Below, one piece after another: positions 33,196 through 42,268 of a stretch of 50,923 bases of DNA. The number at the start of each line of letters is the position of its first letter. Within the stretch, counting starts at the first letter, position 1. This stretch comes from Bacteroidia bacterium (GTDB lineage Bacteria > Bacteroidota > Bacteroidia > Chitinophagales > Saprospiraceae). The notes under the pieces were generated by a model, which saw only the letters and a program-made list of their open reading frames with translations, was not told the DNA's origin and made no database searches. The translations under genes were made by a program, and so were the position numbers. The stretch covers positions 1-50,923 of the forward strand of contig JAHHJQ010000078.1 in NCBI GenBank assembly GCA_018680005.1. Direction: 5' to 3'.

Positions 33196-33387
33196 TTTAC
33201 ATCTTCTTCATTTAGGAATTGGTCATTGGACTTGAAGAATCGGATAAGGATAATGATTTCAAATACCTTTAATCCCACATTCTTATGGATTAATATAAAA
33301 AGTTTATTCTTTCGTATTCCCTATTGATAATATTGTATTCTGTTGAAAATGAGCTAGTCTATTTTCTGTTTTAAACACACTTTAAAC

Positions 33388-34815
33388 ATGTCACGAAGAT
33401 TATTAATACTTGCTTTTCTTCTTACATCTGCGTTGTCAATCCAAGCTCAATCGATTTGGAGTTTGGAGAAATGCATATCTCATGCACTGGATAACAGTAT
33501 AGATGTAAAACTGGCAAAGCTCGGTTTGGAAAATGCGCAGCTCGTACATAAGCAATCTAAACTTGAAAGATTGCCATCTTTGAATATAAATACAGGTTAT
33601 GGATGGAACTTTGGACGTCAAATTGATCCAGCAACCAATGATTTTTTTGATCAGCGATTCAACTTCACTTCTGGATCCGCCAGTTCATTTGTAACTCTAT
33701 TTGCAGGAAGGGGTATTAGCAATACCATAAAAAGAAACAATGTAGACGAAGATATAGCCAATCTCGATTCAAAGGCAACCATCGAAAATCTTAAAATTTC
33801 AATAGTTGGTTTTTATGTATCCATTTTACTCGCTGAAGAGCAAGTAGAAAACAGTAAAACTCGTGTTAAGTCTATTCAAGATCAATTGGAAAATACTGAC
33901 AAGTTAATCAAAGCAGGAAGCTTGCCAGTAAATGATAGATTGCAGGTTTTAGCAGACCTGGCCAATGAGGAACAGAATCTTATATCGGCTCAAAATAATG
34001 TCGACATTAATTATAATCTGCTAAAACAAGTTCTTTTTTTGGATCCTGATGTTGAAATAAGAATAGCAAAACCTTCTACTGTAATACCAATTGAAACTGC
34101 TCCAGACAAAATTTCATTTTCATCTTTATACAAATCGGCCATTAACACATTGCCAGAAATCCGAGCTAATGAACTTAGATTGAGATCCGCAGAATTAGAC
34201 GTCGATATTGCTAAGGGTAATCTTTACCCGACTTTATCTTTATCCGGTTCTATAAATTCGAATTATTCTAGTTTGGGAAAGACATTCGAAAATACCAATC
34301 AAACGATTAGAATACCACAGAATGTCTTCATAGACGGTAATCCTGCCCTCTTAGAAACAGAGACTTTCAGCTTCATTGTAAAAGATAATCCCTTTTGGGA
34401 TCAGTTCAATGAAAACATTGGTAGGGGGTTTAATTTAAACCTGAATATTCCAATTTTCAATGCGAGAAGATCGAAGGTAAATGTGGAAAGATTGCAAATG
34501 CAAATCGAAAATGTAAAACTTCAAAATGAACAGGCACTCAATACGGTTAAATCCAATGTTCAGCAAGCCTTAAGTGATGCGAGAGCAGCACAGAAACAAT
34601 TAGATGCTTCACAGAAATCACTAGCAGCTCAATCTGCGAACTATGAAAATGTGGAAAAGCGATACCAACTTGGAGCAGTTAGCACATTCGAATATATAAC
34701 AGCAAGAAATAATCTTGATGCGGCCAAAGTAAATGAAACCATATCCAAATTTGACTATATCTTCAAGGTCAAAATCCTTGATTTCTATATGGGTAAACGA
34801 TTGACCATTAATTAA
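33388..34815 (+). CDS. TolC-family outer membrane efflux protein
   Basis: 475 aa; signal peptide, paired coiled-coil/outer membrane efflux repeats. Confidence 0.88.
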   Translation: MSRRLLILAFLLTSALSIQAQSIWSLEKCISHALDNSIDVKLAKLGLENAQLVHKQSKLERLPSLNINTGYGWNFGRQIDPATNDFFDQRFNFTSGSASSFVTLFAGRGISNTIKRNNVDEDIANLDSKATIENLKISIVGFYVSILLAEEQVENSKTRVKSIQDQLENTDKLIKAGSLPVNDRLQVLADLANEEQNLISAQNNVDINYNLLKQVLFLDPDVEIRIAKPSTVIPIETAPDKISFSSLYKSAINTLPEIRANELRLRSAELDVDIAKGNLYPTLSLSGSINSNYSSLGKTFENTNQTIRIPQNVFIDGNPALLETETFSFIVKDNPFWDQFNENIGRGFNLNLNIPIFNARRSKVNVERLQMQIENVKLQNEQALNTVKSNVQQALSDARAAQKQLDASQKSLAAQSANYENVEKRYQLGAVSTFEYITARNNLDAAKVNETISKFDYIFKVKILDFYMGKRLTIN

Positions 34816-34831
34816 GAAAACAAAAAAACGG

Positions 34832-36277
34832 ATGGCTATACCGACAAAAAAGAAAAAGAACAGAAGATTATTATGGATTCTTCTTGGATTAGTAGGGATA
34901 TTGCTGGTGGCAGCGATATTTGTACGTAACAGTCGACCAAAAGGCGAAAAAGTCACAGTCATGGACGTTGAACTTCGCACGATTACCGAGACAGTAAGCG
35001 CGAGCGGGAAAGTATTTCCAGAAACAGAAGTCAACATTAGTTCCGATGTTTCTGGAGAAATTGTTGAGCTCTATGTTGAAGAGGGTGATTCTGTTTTGAA
35101 AGGAGAAATTTTATTGCGTGTGGACCCTGATAGTTATGAATCTGCAGTCGAGCGAGGAGAAGCCAGTGTCAATAATGCTAAGGCTCAGTTGGCCAATTCT
35201 GTGTCAGGAATAAAAAGAAGTGAAGCCGGGGTATATCAGGCCGAGGCCCAAGTCCAACAAATCGAAGCTCAGCTAGAGAATGCCCGCAATATCCATGAAA
35301 GGAACATTCAATTGCTTCAACAAGGTGTAATATCTCAGGCAGATTTTGATGCTTCACTTTCAACATTGAAATCCACAGAAGCCAATCTCACATCGTCTAA
35401 AGCAAATCTTAATTCTACCAAAGCAACTTTGGAGTCTTCAAAGGAGTCTTCAAATGCTTCAAGATTTAATGTTAAGAGCGCAGAAGCATCCCTAAAAGAG
35501 CTAAAAACCAGTCTAAGAAGAACAACCATTTATGCTCCAATGTCAGGAGTTGTCTCAAGTCTTTCCGTTGAACTCGGCGAACGCGTTGTTGGAACGATTC
35601 AGATGACAGGAACAGAAATAATGCGTATTGCAAACCTTGACCTAATGGAAGTTCAAGTTGATGTCAGTGAAAATGATGTCCTCCGTGTTTCTATTGAAGA
35701 TGAAGTCGATATTGAAATCGATGCTTATCTTGATAAAAAGTTTTCTGGTAGAGTAAGTCAGATTGCAAATTCCGCAACGGGTTCAGGTACTGCAGCCGCT
35801 CTTAGTACGGATCAGGTTACCAATTTTATAGTCAAGATTTTAATTGATCGAGAGTCGTATAAGAATTTAGTAGTACCCGGAAAACCGTTCCCATTCAGGC
35901 CCGGCATGTCTGCCTCAGTTGATATAAAGACAAAAGTGGCAGCTGATGTTATCAGTGTTCCAATTCAGGCAGTTGCATCAAGAGTCCCTAAAAAGGAAAA
36001 ATCTGATGATGAAGACAAGGATGCAGAGGTACAAACCGTTAGTGATACGAATGAAGATGAAGACAAGGAGGTGGTTTTCATAGTTGATGGGGACAAAGCC
36101 AAAATGGTCATAGTAACCACAGGTATTCAAGATGATGAATACATCGAAATCACCTCAGGCTTGAGCAAAGATGATCAAATCATATCAGGTCCCTATGCGG
36201 CAGTCGCAAGAAAACTTGAGGATGGAAAAATTATCCAAATTGTAGACGAAGATAAACTCTATAGTTCTGAAGACTAA
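34832..36277 (+). CDS. Periplasmic adaptor (HlyD/MacA-like membrane fusion protein)
   Basis: 481 aa; N-terminal TM, SSDVSGEIVELYVEEGDSVLKGEILLRVDP, long coiled coil, IYAPMSGVVSSLSVELGERV. Confidence 0.9.
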   Translation: MAIPTKKKKNRRLLWILLGLVGILLVAAIFVRNSRPKGEKVTVMDVELRTITETVSASGKVFPETEVNISSDVSGEIVELYVEEGDSVLKGEILLRVDPDSYESAVERGEASVNNAKAQLANSVSGIKRSEAGVYQAEAQVQQIEAQLENARNIHERNIQLLQQGVISQADFDASLSTLKSTEANLTSSKANLNSTKATLESSKESSNASRFNVKSAEASLKELKTSLRRTTIYAPMSGVVSSLSVELGERVVGTIQMTGTEIMRIANLDLMEVQVDVSENDVLRVSIEDEVDIEIDAYLDKKFSGRVSQIANSATGSGTAAALSTDQVTNFIVKILIDRESYKNLVVPGKPFPFRPGMSASVDIKTKVAADVISVPIQAVASRVPKKEKSDDEDKDAEVQTVSDTNEDEDKEVVFIVDGDKAKMVIVTTGIQDDEYIEITSGLSKDDQIISGPYAAVARKLEDGKIIQIVDEDKLYSSED

Positions 36278-36869
36278 TGCAGTTATCATCTTTACCAAAA
36301 ACCCTCAGCTTGGTAAGGTAAAAACAAGGTTGGCTGCCACTATGGGCGATATTCAGGCCTTAGATATCTATCGCGAGTTACTGTCTATCACCAATAAAAT
36401 TGTTAGTAGCCTCGATGATTCTATCGAAAGATTGGTATTCTACAGTGATTCCATTGCCTATGAAGACTTATGGTCTGAGAATAGATTTGTAAAAAAGCTT
36501 CAGTATGGAAACGATCTTGGCCAAAGGATGGAACAAGCATTCCAAATAGCTCTGGAACACCATGATCATGTTATTATTATTGGATCAGACTGTCCATATA
36601 TTACAAAAAATATCATTGAGACGTGTTTCTTTAGATTAGAAGATAATGACGTCGTTATTGGACCTACAAATGATGGAGGATACTACTTGTTAGGGATGAA
36701 TAATCTGCACAAAAATCTATTTCGAGGAATCGAGTGGAGTACTGAATTTGTCTTTAAACAAACCAAATCAATACTGGCTGAACACGGGTTAAAATACTGG
36801 CAAGCACCAATGTTGAGCGATATAGACTTTGAGCAGGACTGGCTGACATATCTTCAAAAGAAAGAGTAA
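36267..36869 (+). CDS. TIGR04282/DUF2064-type glycosyltransferase, probable non-canonical start
   Basis: In-frame upstream of the called TTG start (36330): LKTNAVIIFTKNPQLGKVKTRLAATMG; then IIGSDCPYI, VVIGPTNDGGYYLLGM. Confidence 0.75.
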   Translation: MKTNAVIIFTKNPQLGKVKTRLAATMGDIQALDIYRELLSITNKIVSSLDDSIERLVFYSDSIAYEDLWSENRFVKKLQYGNDLGQRMEQAFQIALEHHDHVIIIGSDCPYITKNIIETCFFRLEDNDVVIGPTNDGGYYLLGMNNLHKNLFRGIEWSTEFVFKQTKSILAEHGLKYWQAPMLSDIDFEQDWLTYLQKKE

Positions 36870-36871
36870 TC

Positions 36872-37915
36872 TTATTCAGCCATTTTGTCGATATAGGCCC
36901 TCAAATCCTCCAGTTGTTGATCACTCATTTTTTCCTTAGTATATTGAGGCATATAGGCTTTTTTTCCAGGCCTTGGCTGTGTACCATATCTTGATACCCA
37001 ATAGAATGAAAAGCGATTGTGGCGTTTTAGATGCTTGCGTAAATACTTAAAAGTGAAATTGCTATTGTCTAATTCCAAAAATGAATACCGTTGCCCTTGG
37101 TGACAATGTAAACACCCAAGTTCAAAAATCATTTTGCCATTATCCGGATTTCCTTTTAGATCATATCCCTTGCGTAAATCTGGAGGAGGAGTACCAAAAG
37201 TAGCAGGACTGTCTTTTCTATAACGCGACTCTATAAGAGCAATAGCCTCTTCTATGTTTTCTTTATCATTAATGGCTTTGCCTATTTCTCTCAACTCGTC
37301 TTCTGATAGATTAAGATCTTCAATCTTTAACTGTAAAGTCCATAGATAGGCAAGTATTGATTCTATTTCCCAAGGTCTTAATCTTCTACCTTGAGAACAT
37401 TCAATGGCGCAAAGTTGGATTGATTCTCGAATGCTATTATGCGCTTTTGATGCCAGGTCTCCGTATTTCTTGATATAGTCCCCATTGTAAAAAGTTGTTC
37501 TATTTACTAATCCATACAAAGGTGATCCTTGTAAAAACGGCAAATTTTGGCGAACTGCATATTCCAATCGCACCTTTGGATCAATATTGTTGAGGTCATC
37601 TGATTCTTTAACAATGTTATGACAAGACGTGCAAACAAAATGGTTTCCTAATTTGGGATACCTTTTTCCTTTGCCATCTATAGAGATACCTTCCAGCGCC
37701 ATTTTTCTTCCCGCATCAATTGATACATTGGATAGAGAGGTTCCGGCAAGGTTAGCCGTTTCCTTTTTTCCTAATTGTGCCAATACATCATGGACGTTGT
37801 CAGACCCGGATATCGAGACTGGTGGCTTGACCATAGCACTTATCAGAAACAACCCGAATAATGCTATTCCCCCTAGTATAATCAACCATTTATTCGCCTT
37901 AGCAAAGTATCTCAT
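36872..37915 (-). CDS. Diheme c-type cytochrome
   Basis: 347 aa; N-terminal TM/signal anchor, CTSCH and CLHCH heme motifs. Confidence 0.85.
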   Translation of the reverse strand: MRYFAKANKWLIILGGIALFGLFLISAMVKPPVSISGSDNVHDVLAQLGKKETANLAGTSLSNVSIDAGRKMALEGISIDGKGKRYPKLGNHFVCTSCHNIVKESDDLNNIDPKVRLEYAVRQNLPFLQGSPLYGLVNRTTFYNGDYIKKYGDLASKAHNSIRESIQLCAIECSQGRRLRPWEIESILAYLWTLQLKIEDLNLSEDELREIGKAINDKENIEEAIALIESRYRKDSPATFGTPPPDLRKGYDLKGNPDNGKMIFELGCLHCHQGQRYSFLELDNSNFTFKYLRKHLKRHNRFSFYWVSRYGTQPRPGKKAYMPQYTKEKMSDQQLEDLRAYIDKMAE

Positions 37916-37917
37916 CT

Positions 37918-38790
37918 CTATAGATTGAAAAGTCTGGAAATTGTAAATCCTAATCTAAATTCGCCATCACTCCAATTTGACCTGGTATATGGAATGTAAT
38001 CTGTTTCCATCATTCCTGTACTATTTGTAAAATTGACTTGAAAGATGTGACCACCTGTGTCTATTTCAAATCCAATACCCAGAGGTACGTGATAATCATT
38101 GTCGCTCGTTCTCAATTCAGAAAAGGGTATTGTTGTATCTATAATTAACCCTAGAACTTTGGATAGTTGAATTCTACATGCTGCGCCCAAAGCAAATAAT
38201 CCATTTTCATCCTCAATATCAACAATGTTTCGATGGGTATAAGACGGAGAAACCTGAAGAGAAAAGCCATCACTAAATTTACTAGAAATCAACAATTGTC
38301 CATTGTAACTGAGTCGATGAGCAAATTGCTCAAAATTGTTAATCGCTCCTTGCGTGTCACTGGATTTCATAGTCGAAACCGTTCCCGTAAATGACAATGC
38401 CATAGAAATGGGCGTATTCGATTCAGAATTTTGTGACAACAATTTATACTTGCCCGTAAGATTGACCAATTGTTTCAGTGGACCTGATCCTTTTGTACGG
38501 AATAGTCCAACCATTAGATTATTCGTAAATCCATACTCCGCTCCAATCAGAACATCAGATGCATTCTCAAGTCCATAGAAAGTCGACCACCCTCCATTGT
38601 CTCCACCGATGTCACCGAATCTGTGCCCGATTCGAATATCCATATAACCTTTCTTCAAGGTTTCAGTAGATTGCGTATTAATAATTCTCGTGTCTTTAAA
38701 GGTACGAACAGCCTCCTGGGCTATACACAAGAAGGGTATTAACAAAAACAAGGATATTAAAAGTAATCGCATAGGGTTTTGGAATTTCAT
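37918..38790 (-). CDS. DUF5777-like outer-membrane beta-barrel protein
   Basis: Signal peptide MKFQNPMRLLLISLFLLIPFLCIAQ at 38790; alternating beta-barrel strands, IGHRFGDIGG; ends FRLGFTISRLFNL. Confidence 0.7.
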   Translation of the reverse strand: MKFQNPMRLLLISLFLLIPFLCIAQEAVRTFKDTRIINTQSTETLKKGYMDIRIGHRFGDIGGDNGGWSTFYGLENASDVLIGAEYGFTNNLMVGLFRTKGSGPLKQLVNLTGKYKLLSQNSESNTPISMALSFTGTVSTMKSSDTQGAINNFEQFAHRLSYNGQLLISSKFSDGFSLQVSPSYTHRNIVDIEDENGLFALGAACRIQLSKVLGLIIDTTIPFSELRTSDNDYHVPLGIGFEIDTGGHIFQVNFTNSTGMMETDYIPYTRSNWSDGEFRLGFTISRLFNL

Positions 38791-38806
38791 AATAGGATTT
38801 GACACA

Positions 38807-39190
38807 CTAATTTTCCGCATAACCATTTTCCATCCAACATCTGAGTAATTCCAGTTCTCCGGATGATAAATCCTTAGGTCCTGGTGAATTATCTGGTGGC
38901 ATGCCCAGAACAGGGTCATCTTTTATATTGAAAATTCGATCCTCAAATAATCCATTGGTCAATGTTCTTGATATTCCTCCATAAGTAGAATAATTGCCAG
39001 GGGCAGATGAACCGCTTACATGACAACCGCTATATGCACAAGACAAATCAATGATGGCTTTCACATCCGCATCATATGTTGGGGTAATATTGTTGCAGTT
39101 GGTAATTGGTTCAACCAACTTATCATTTGTGCAGGATAAATTGCTTATAATCAGTATTGCAACAATAGGGAATAGAAACTTTAATTGCAT
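38807..39190 (-). CDS. Small lipoprotein with cytochrome c-like CX4CH motif
   Basis: Lipobox ISNLSC; CAYSGCHVSGSSAPGNYSTYGGI; LGMPPDNS; 127 aa. Confidence 0.7.
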   Translation of the reverse strand: MQLKFLFPIVAILIISNLSCTNDKLVEPITNCNNITPTYDADVKAIIDLSCAYSGCHVSGSSAPGNYSTYGGISRTLTNGLFEDRIFNIKDDPVLGMPPDNSPGPKDLSSGELELLRCWMENGYAEN

Positions 39191-39299
39191 TCTCGGTAAT
39201 TTGAGATGTTCTGATAAACGATTTTTTAGGCCAGGGGTTCTATTTTTGTATATAAATAATCAACTACTATCTATCCATAACGAAATAAACTTAGCGTAA

Positions 39300-39713
39300 A
39301 TGTATCCAGCTGAATTAGTAGCTCCAATGAGCAAAGAATTAACCGAGAATGGTTTTACGGGATTAAAGACTTCTAATGAAGTCAAAGATGTAATAGAAAA
39401 TATGAATGGAACAGCCTTATTGGTAATCAACTCTGTGTGCGGATGTGCTGCGGCCAACGCTCGCCCGGGAGCCAGAATTGCAATAATGAATGACAAAAAG
39501 CCGGACACTCTATATACTGTATTTGCAGGTGTAGATAAAGAAGCCACAGATATGGCAAGAGAATTTCTACTCCCATATCCTCCTTCATCACCAGCCATTG
39601 CCTTATTCAAAGATGGAAAATTAGTTCATTTTCTCGAAAGACATCATATCGAAGGAAGATCTGCCGGGTTGATTGCGGAAAATCTAAAGGAAGCATTCAA
39701 TCACTTTTGCTAA
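39300..39713 (+). CDS. Bacilliredoxin (BrxA/BrxB, YphP/YqiW family)
   Basis: 137 aa; NSVCGCAAANARPGA, SPAIALFKDGKLVHFLERHHIEG. Confidence 0.92.
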   Translation: MYPAELVAPMSKELTENGFTGLKTSNEVKDVIENMNGTALLVINSVCGCAAANARPGARIAIMNDKKPDTLYTVFAGVDKEATDMAREFLLPYPPSSPAIALFKDGKLVHFLERHHIEGRSAGLIAENLKEAFNHFC

Positions 39714-39734
39714 CCTTTATTATATAATAGTATT

Positions 39735-40298
39735 CTAATTGGATACCAGGGTATCTTTCAATAGTTTTTGTTGAATATTAAGTGAATTGACTATAGAGTG
39801 GACCGATATGGTCGCTCCAGAAATTCCGTCGATCTCTTTGCCAACACGCAGCTGACCGGCTTTATAACCGATGAATTGCTTGAGCCAACTTTTCGCGGTT
39901 ATCTCATATCCGTATTGAGAAGTATACTCCAATACTTTAACTCCTTTGATATGCCCTGACTTGTCATATAGTACTGAAAAGTAAAATTGCTCGTGTTCAG
40001 TTTCAGGGTCGATGTCACCAGGATTGATACACCCTCCAAGTTTACACCCATTTGCCAAAGTGACAATTCCATAACCTAAATGCTCATTATCGCTCCCATA
40101 GATACTGAAGACCTCTGAATTTATCATTAGGTCTTGTTCTATAGGCTGTGTTTCAAATTTTGCAACTTGAAAAGATTTGTTGATTTGTTTAATTATCTTC
40201 TTATGAAGATAATCTGGAAAATAAAACTGCATCAATCCGTTGTGATTCTGTTGGATCAAAAACGTGAATAAGAAACTATAGAAAACAATTCCCTTCAT
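39735..40298 (-). CDS. FMN-binding domain protein (RnfG/NqrC-like)
   Basis: 187 aa; signal segment, GHIKGVKVLEYTSQYGYEITAKSWLKQFIG, DGISGATISVHSIV flavinylation-like motif. Confidence 0.8.
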   Translation of the reverse strand: MKGIVFYSFLFTFLIQQNHNGLMQFYFPDYLHKKIIKQINKSFQVAKFETQPIEQDLMINSEVFSIYGSDNEHLGYGIVTLANGCKLGGCINPGDIDPETEHEQFYFSVLYDKSGHIKGVKVLEYTSQYGYEITAKSWLKQFIGYKAGQLRVGKEIDGISGATISVHSIVNSLNIQQKLLKDTLVSN

Positions 40299-40300
40299 AT

Positions 40301-41518
40301 TTATCTAAACCAAACTCCTACACCTAAATTCAATTGATTGGTTCCTGAATTCTGGCCTTTATTTTTTAAAAATTGATAGTCTGCTTTGAATGCAACTCCG
40401 TTACTCAATACCCAATCGATACCAATCGTTGTCGTTGTCAGGTGATATGCTTTATTTGCTTGAAGTTCTCCTTCAGTGGATGCATGGGTATTCAAATGTT
40501 CATATCGCACAAAAGGGAATAATTGAGAATTGGCATTTACTGCTCTCAATAGGTCATAAGCTGCTTCAAAATAATAACCAGAAATCCTACTTCCCATATC
40601 TGCCGAGGTGAAGGAATTATATTCAAGCGTATTTCCAAGACGAGCTGAATTGAATTGTCCTCTAAGTTTCAATCCTTTATAAGTATATCTCACATCCAGA
40701 CCTAGCATGGTAGTTTGAATTCTGGAACTATCCGCTCGATTTACCTCCAAAGGATTAGATTGATCCATTCCGTCATAAAGAGATGTTTGAGAATTACCAG
40801 TATATAATGATAACCCTAAGTTGAGTCCTCTTATTCCATAATATGAGATCTTACCTGTAAAATTCGGAGAAGTCATTATTGCTTCTGCACCTTTTTGTCT
40901 ACCGCCTCTAAGTCCGGAAGATCCTTTAAGCTTTCCTTGTCCATCATAGGAAGCGAATCCATTGACTAGATAAAATTGATAACTCAACGAAGCATCGATG
41001 ATATTTCCCTGCAAACCAAGCCCTATTTCCCTCCAGGTTGAAGGAACGATATATTTATCCAGTGTGGGCCTTTCTACGCCTAAAAATGTGGTTGGTTCAT
41101 GAAACTCGTTGACTATACCCATTGGAATCAACAAAAGCCCTGCCCTGAAATTCATCCATGGTTTGATCCTGTAATTGACGAAGGCTTGTTCTACAAAGAC
41201 CTCCTTGACATGCTCAAATTCAATCTCAGTTATAAAAGAAAGATTAGGATCAAAATTATAACCGAATAGCATGACCAACCTATGAACATCAACTGTTCCG
41301 TTTTGTCTAAGATCACCATTTAATGGTTGATTGAAATGAATGCCAGCATAACCTCCAATATTTAACTTTCCAGATTTATTTAGCAATTGAGTTGCCGTAT
41401 TACCAAGACTATCTGGATTCTGACTATATGATATATTGATTGAAAACGATATAAAGAATAAAAGAAGGAATCTACGACCAATATATTCCACTTCAAGCAG
41501 GTTTTTCAGGTTAATCAA
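40301..41518 (-). CDS. Porin-like outer membrane beta-barrel
   Basis: 405 aa; signal peptide, GGYAGIHFNQPLNGDLRQNGTVDVHRLVMLFGYNFD, C-terminal LGVGVWFR. Confidence 0.78.
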   Translation of the reverse strand: MINLKNLLEVEYIGRRFLLLFFISFSINISYSQNPDSLGNTATQLLNKSGKLNIGGYAGIHFNQPLNGDLRQNGTVDVHRLVMLFGYNFDPNLSFITEIEFEHVKEVFVEQAFVNYRIKPWMNFRAGLLLIPMGIVNEFHEPTTFLGVERPTLDKYIVPSTWREIGLGLQGNIIDASLSYQFYLVNGFASYDGQGKLKGSSGLRGGRQKGAEAIMTSPNFTGKISYYGIRGLNLGLSLYTGNSQTSLYDGMDQSNPLEVNRADSSRIQTTMLGLDVRYTYKGLKLRGQFNSARLGNTLEYNSFTSADMGSRISGYYFEAAYDLLRAVNANSQLFPFVRYEHLNTHASTEGELQANKAYHLTTTTIGIDWVLSNGVAFKADYQFLKNKGQNSGTNQLNLGVGVWFR

Positions 41519-41540
41519 TTGAGCAACAAATGTAAATAAC

Positions 41541-41592
41541 TACTTAGACCAAATCCAAATAAGGAGGGCGCTATTTGTATTTAGTCCAAATA
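41541..41592 (-). promoter_or_regulatory. Two direct-repeat candidate operator sites upstream of the porin/FMN-binding operon
   Basis: TACTTAGACCAAATC (41541-41555) and TATTTAGTCCAAATA (41578-41592); 12/15 identical, 37 nt period. Confidence 0.35.
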
Positions 41593-41781
41593 ATTTTGTT
41601 TTGTCCGTATTATATGATTTCTATTCAGGAACGATTTCAAATGTAGCGCTGATCTTAACGAATGCTTTATTCAATCATGCCCTTGTCAACTGCTACACCG
41701 AAGGAAGTTAATTACACATTTGATGTATGTAATTGAAGAAGATAGGTAGTAAAATTTAAAGGTTTTTTGTTTGATAGGCAT

Positions 41782-41843
41782 AAAAAACCCTCGGCACTTG
41801 CCGAGGGATAAAAACAAAAAACAAACACTATGAACAAACACTA
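41782..41843. repeat. Tandem hairpin/A-rich repeat, unit A
   Basis: CCCTCGGC-ACTT-GCCGAGGG (41788-41807) then ATAAAAACAAAAAACAAACACTATGAACAAACACT; minus strand hairpin is followed by TTTTTT. Confidence 0.75.
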
Positions 41844-41933
41844 TTTCTTGTACAGATGCGCATAGGTATTTAGCGAGGAAGTAGGAGAGGTGTACCGACT
41901 TGATGTTTAGTAATAATTGAACTTGATTTTGGA

Positions 41934-41997
41934 AAAATCCCCTCGACACGTGTCGAGGGGAGTAAAACAAAAAACAAAAACTATGAACAAACACTCA
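41934..41997. repeat. Tandem hairpin/A-rich repeat, unit B
   Basis: CCCCTCGAC-ACGT-GTCGAGGGG (41939-41960) then AGTAAAACAAAAAACAAAAACTATGAACAAACACT; minus strand hairpin is followed by ATTTTT. Confidence 0.75.
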
Positions 41998-42268
41998 CCC
42001 TGTTCAAAATTCTTCTGTCTCTTCGTGGGGGAAAAGTATCTTTATTCAATAATGATTTGTAGGTATTAGCTAGTCTTGACAAGGCTATCAAGAATGGAAG
42101 GTGGTGTTTGAAAGCCTTTGTGTTTTGCTCATCTAATCAACAAAAACCAAGCCACCGGAGCATCAAGTTTTAAAGAAAAGTCAAAGAAAAAAACATATTT
42201 TTTTAGCTAATGCGTAATTCGCACAAGGTCTTCGAAATATGTCTGAATCCGCTTTAGATATATAATGT

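Noticed and set aside
36330-36869. ORF-track start (TTG 36330) for the glycosyltransferase
   Set aside because: It deletes the conserved FTKNPQLGKVKTR motif that is encoded in-frame immediately upstream
41686-41994. 102-aa minus-strand ORF with an apparent internal repeat (FVHSFCFLF.../FVHSVCFLF...)
   Set aside because: The protein repeat is a by-product of the duplicated hairpin/A-rich DNA units; the repeat period differs by one nt from the hairpin spacing and the composition is not protein-like
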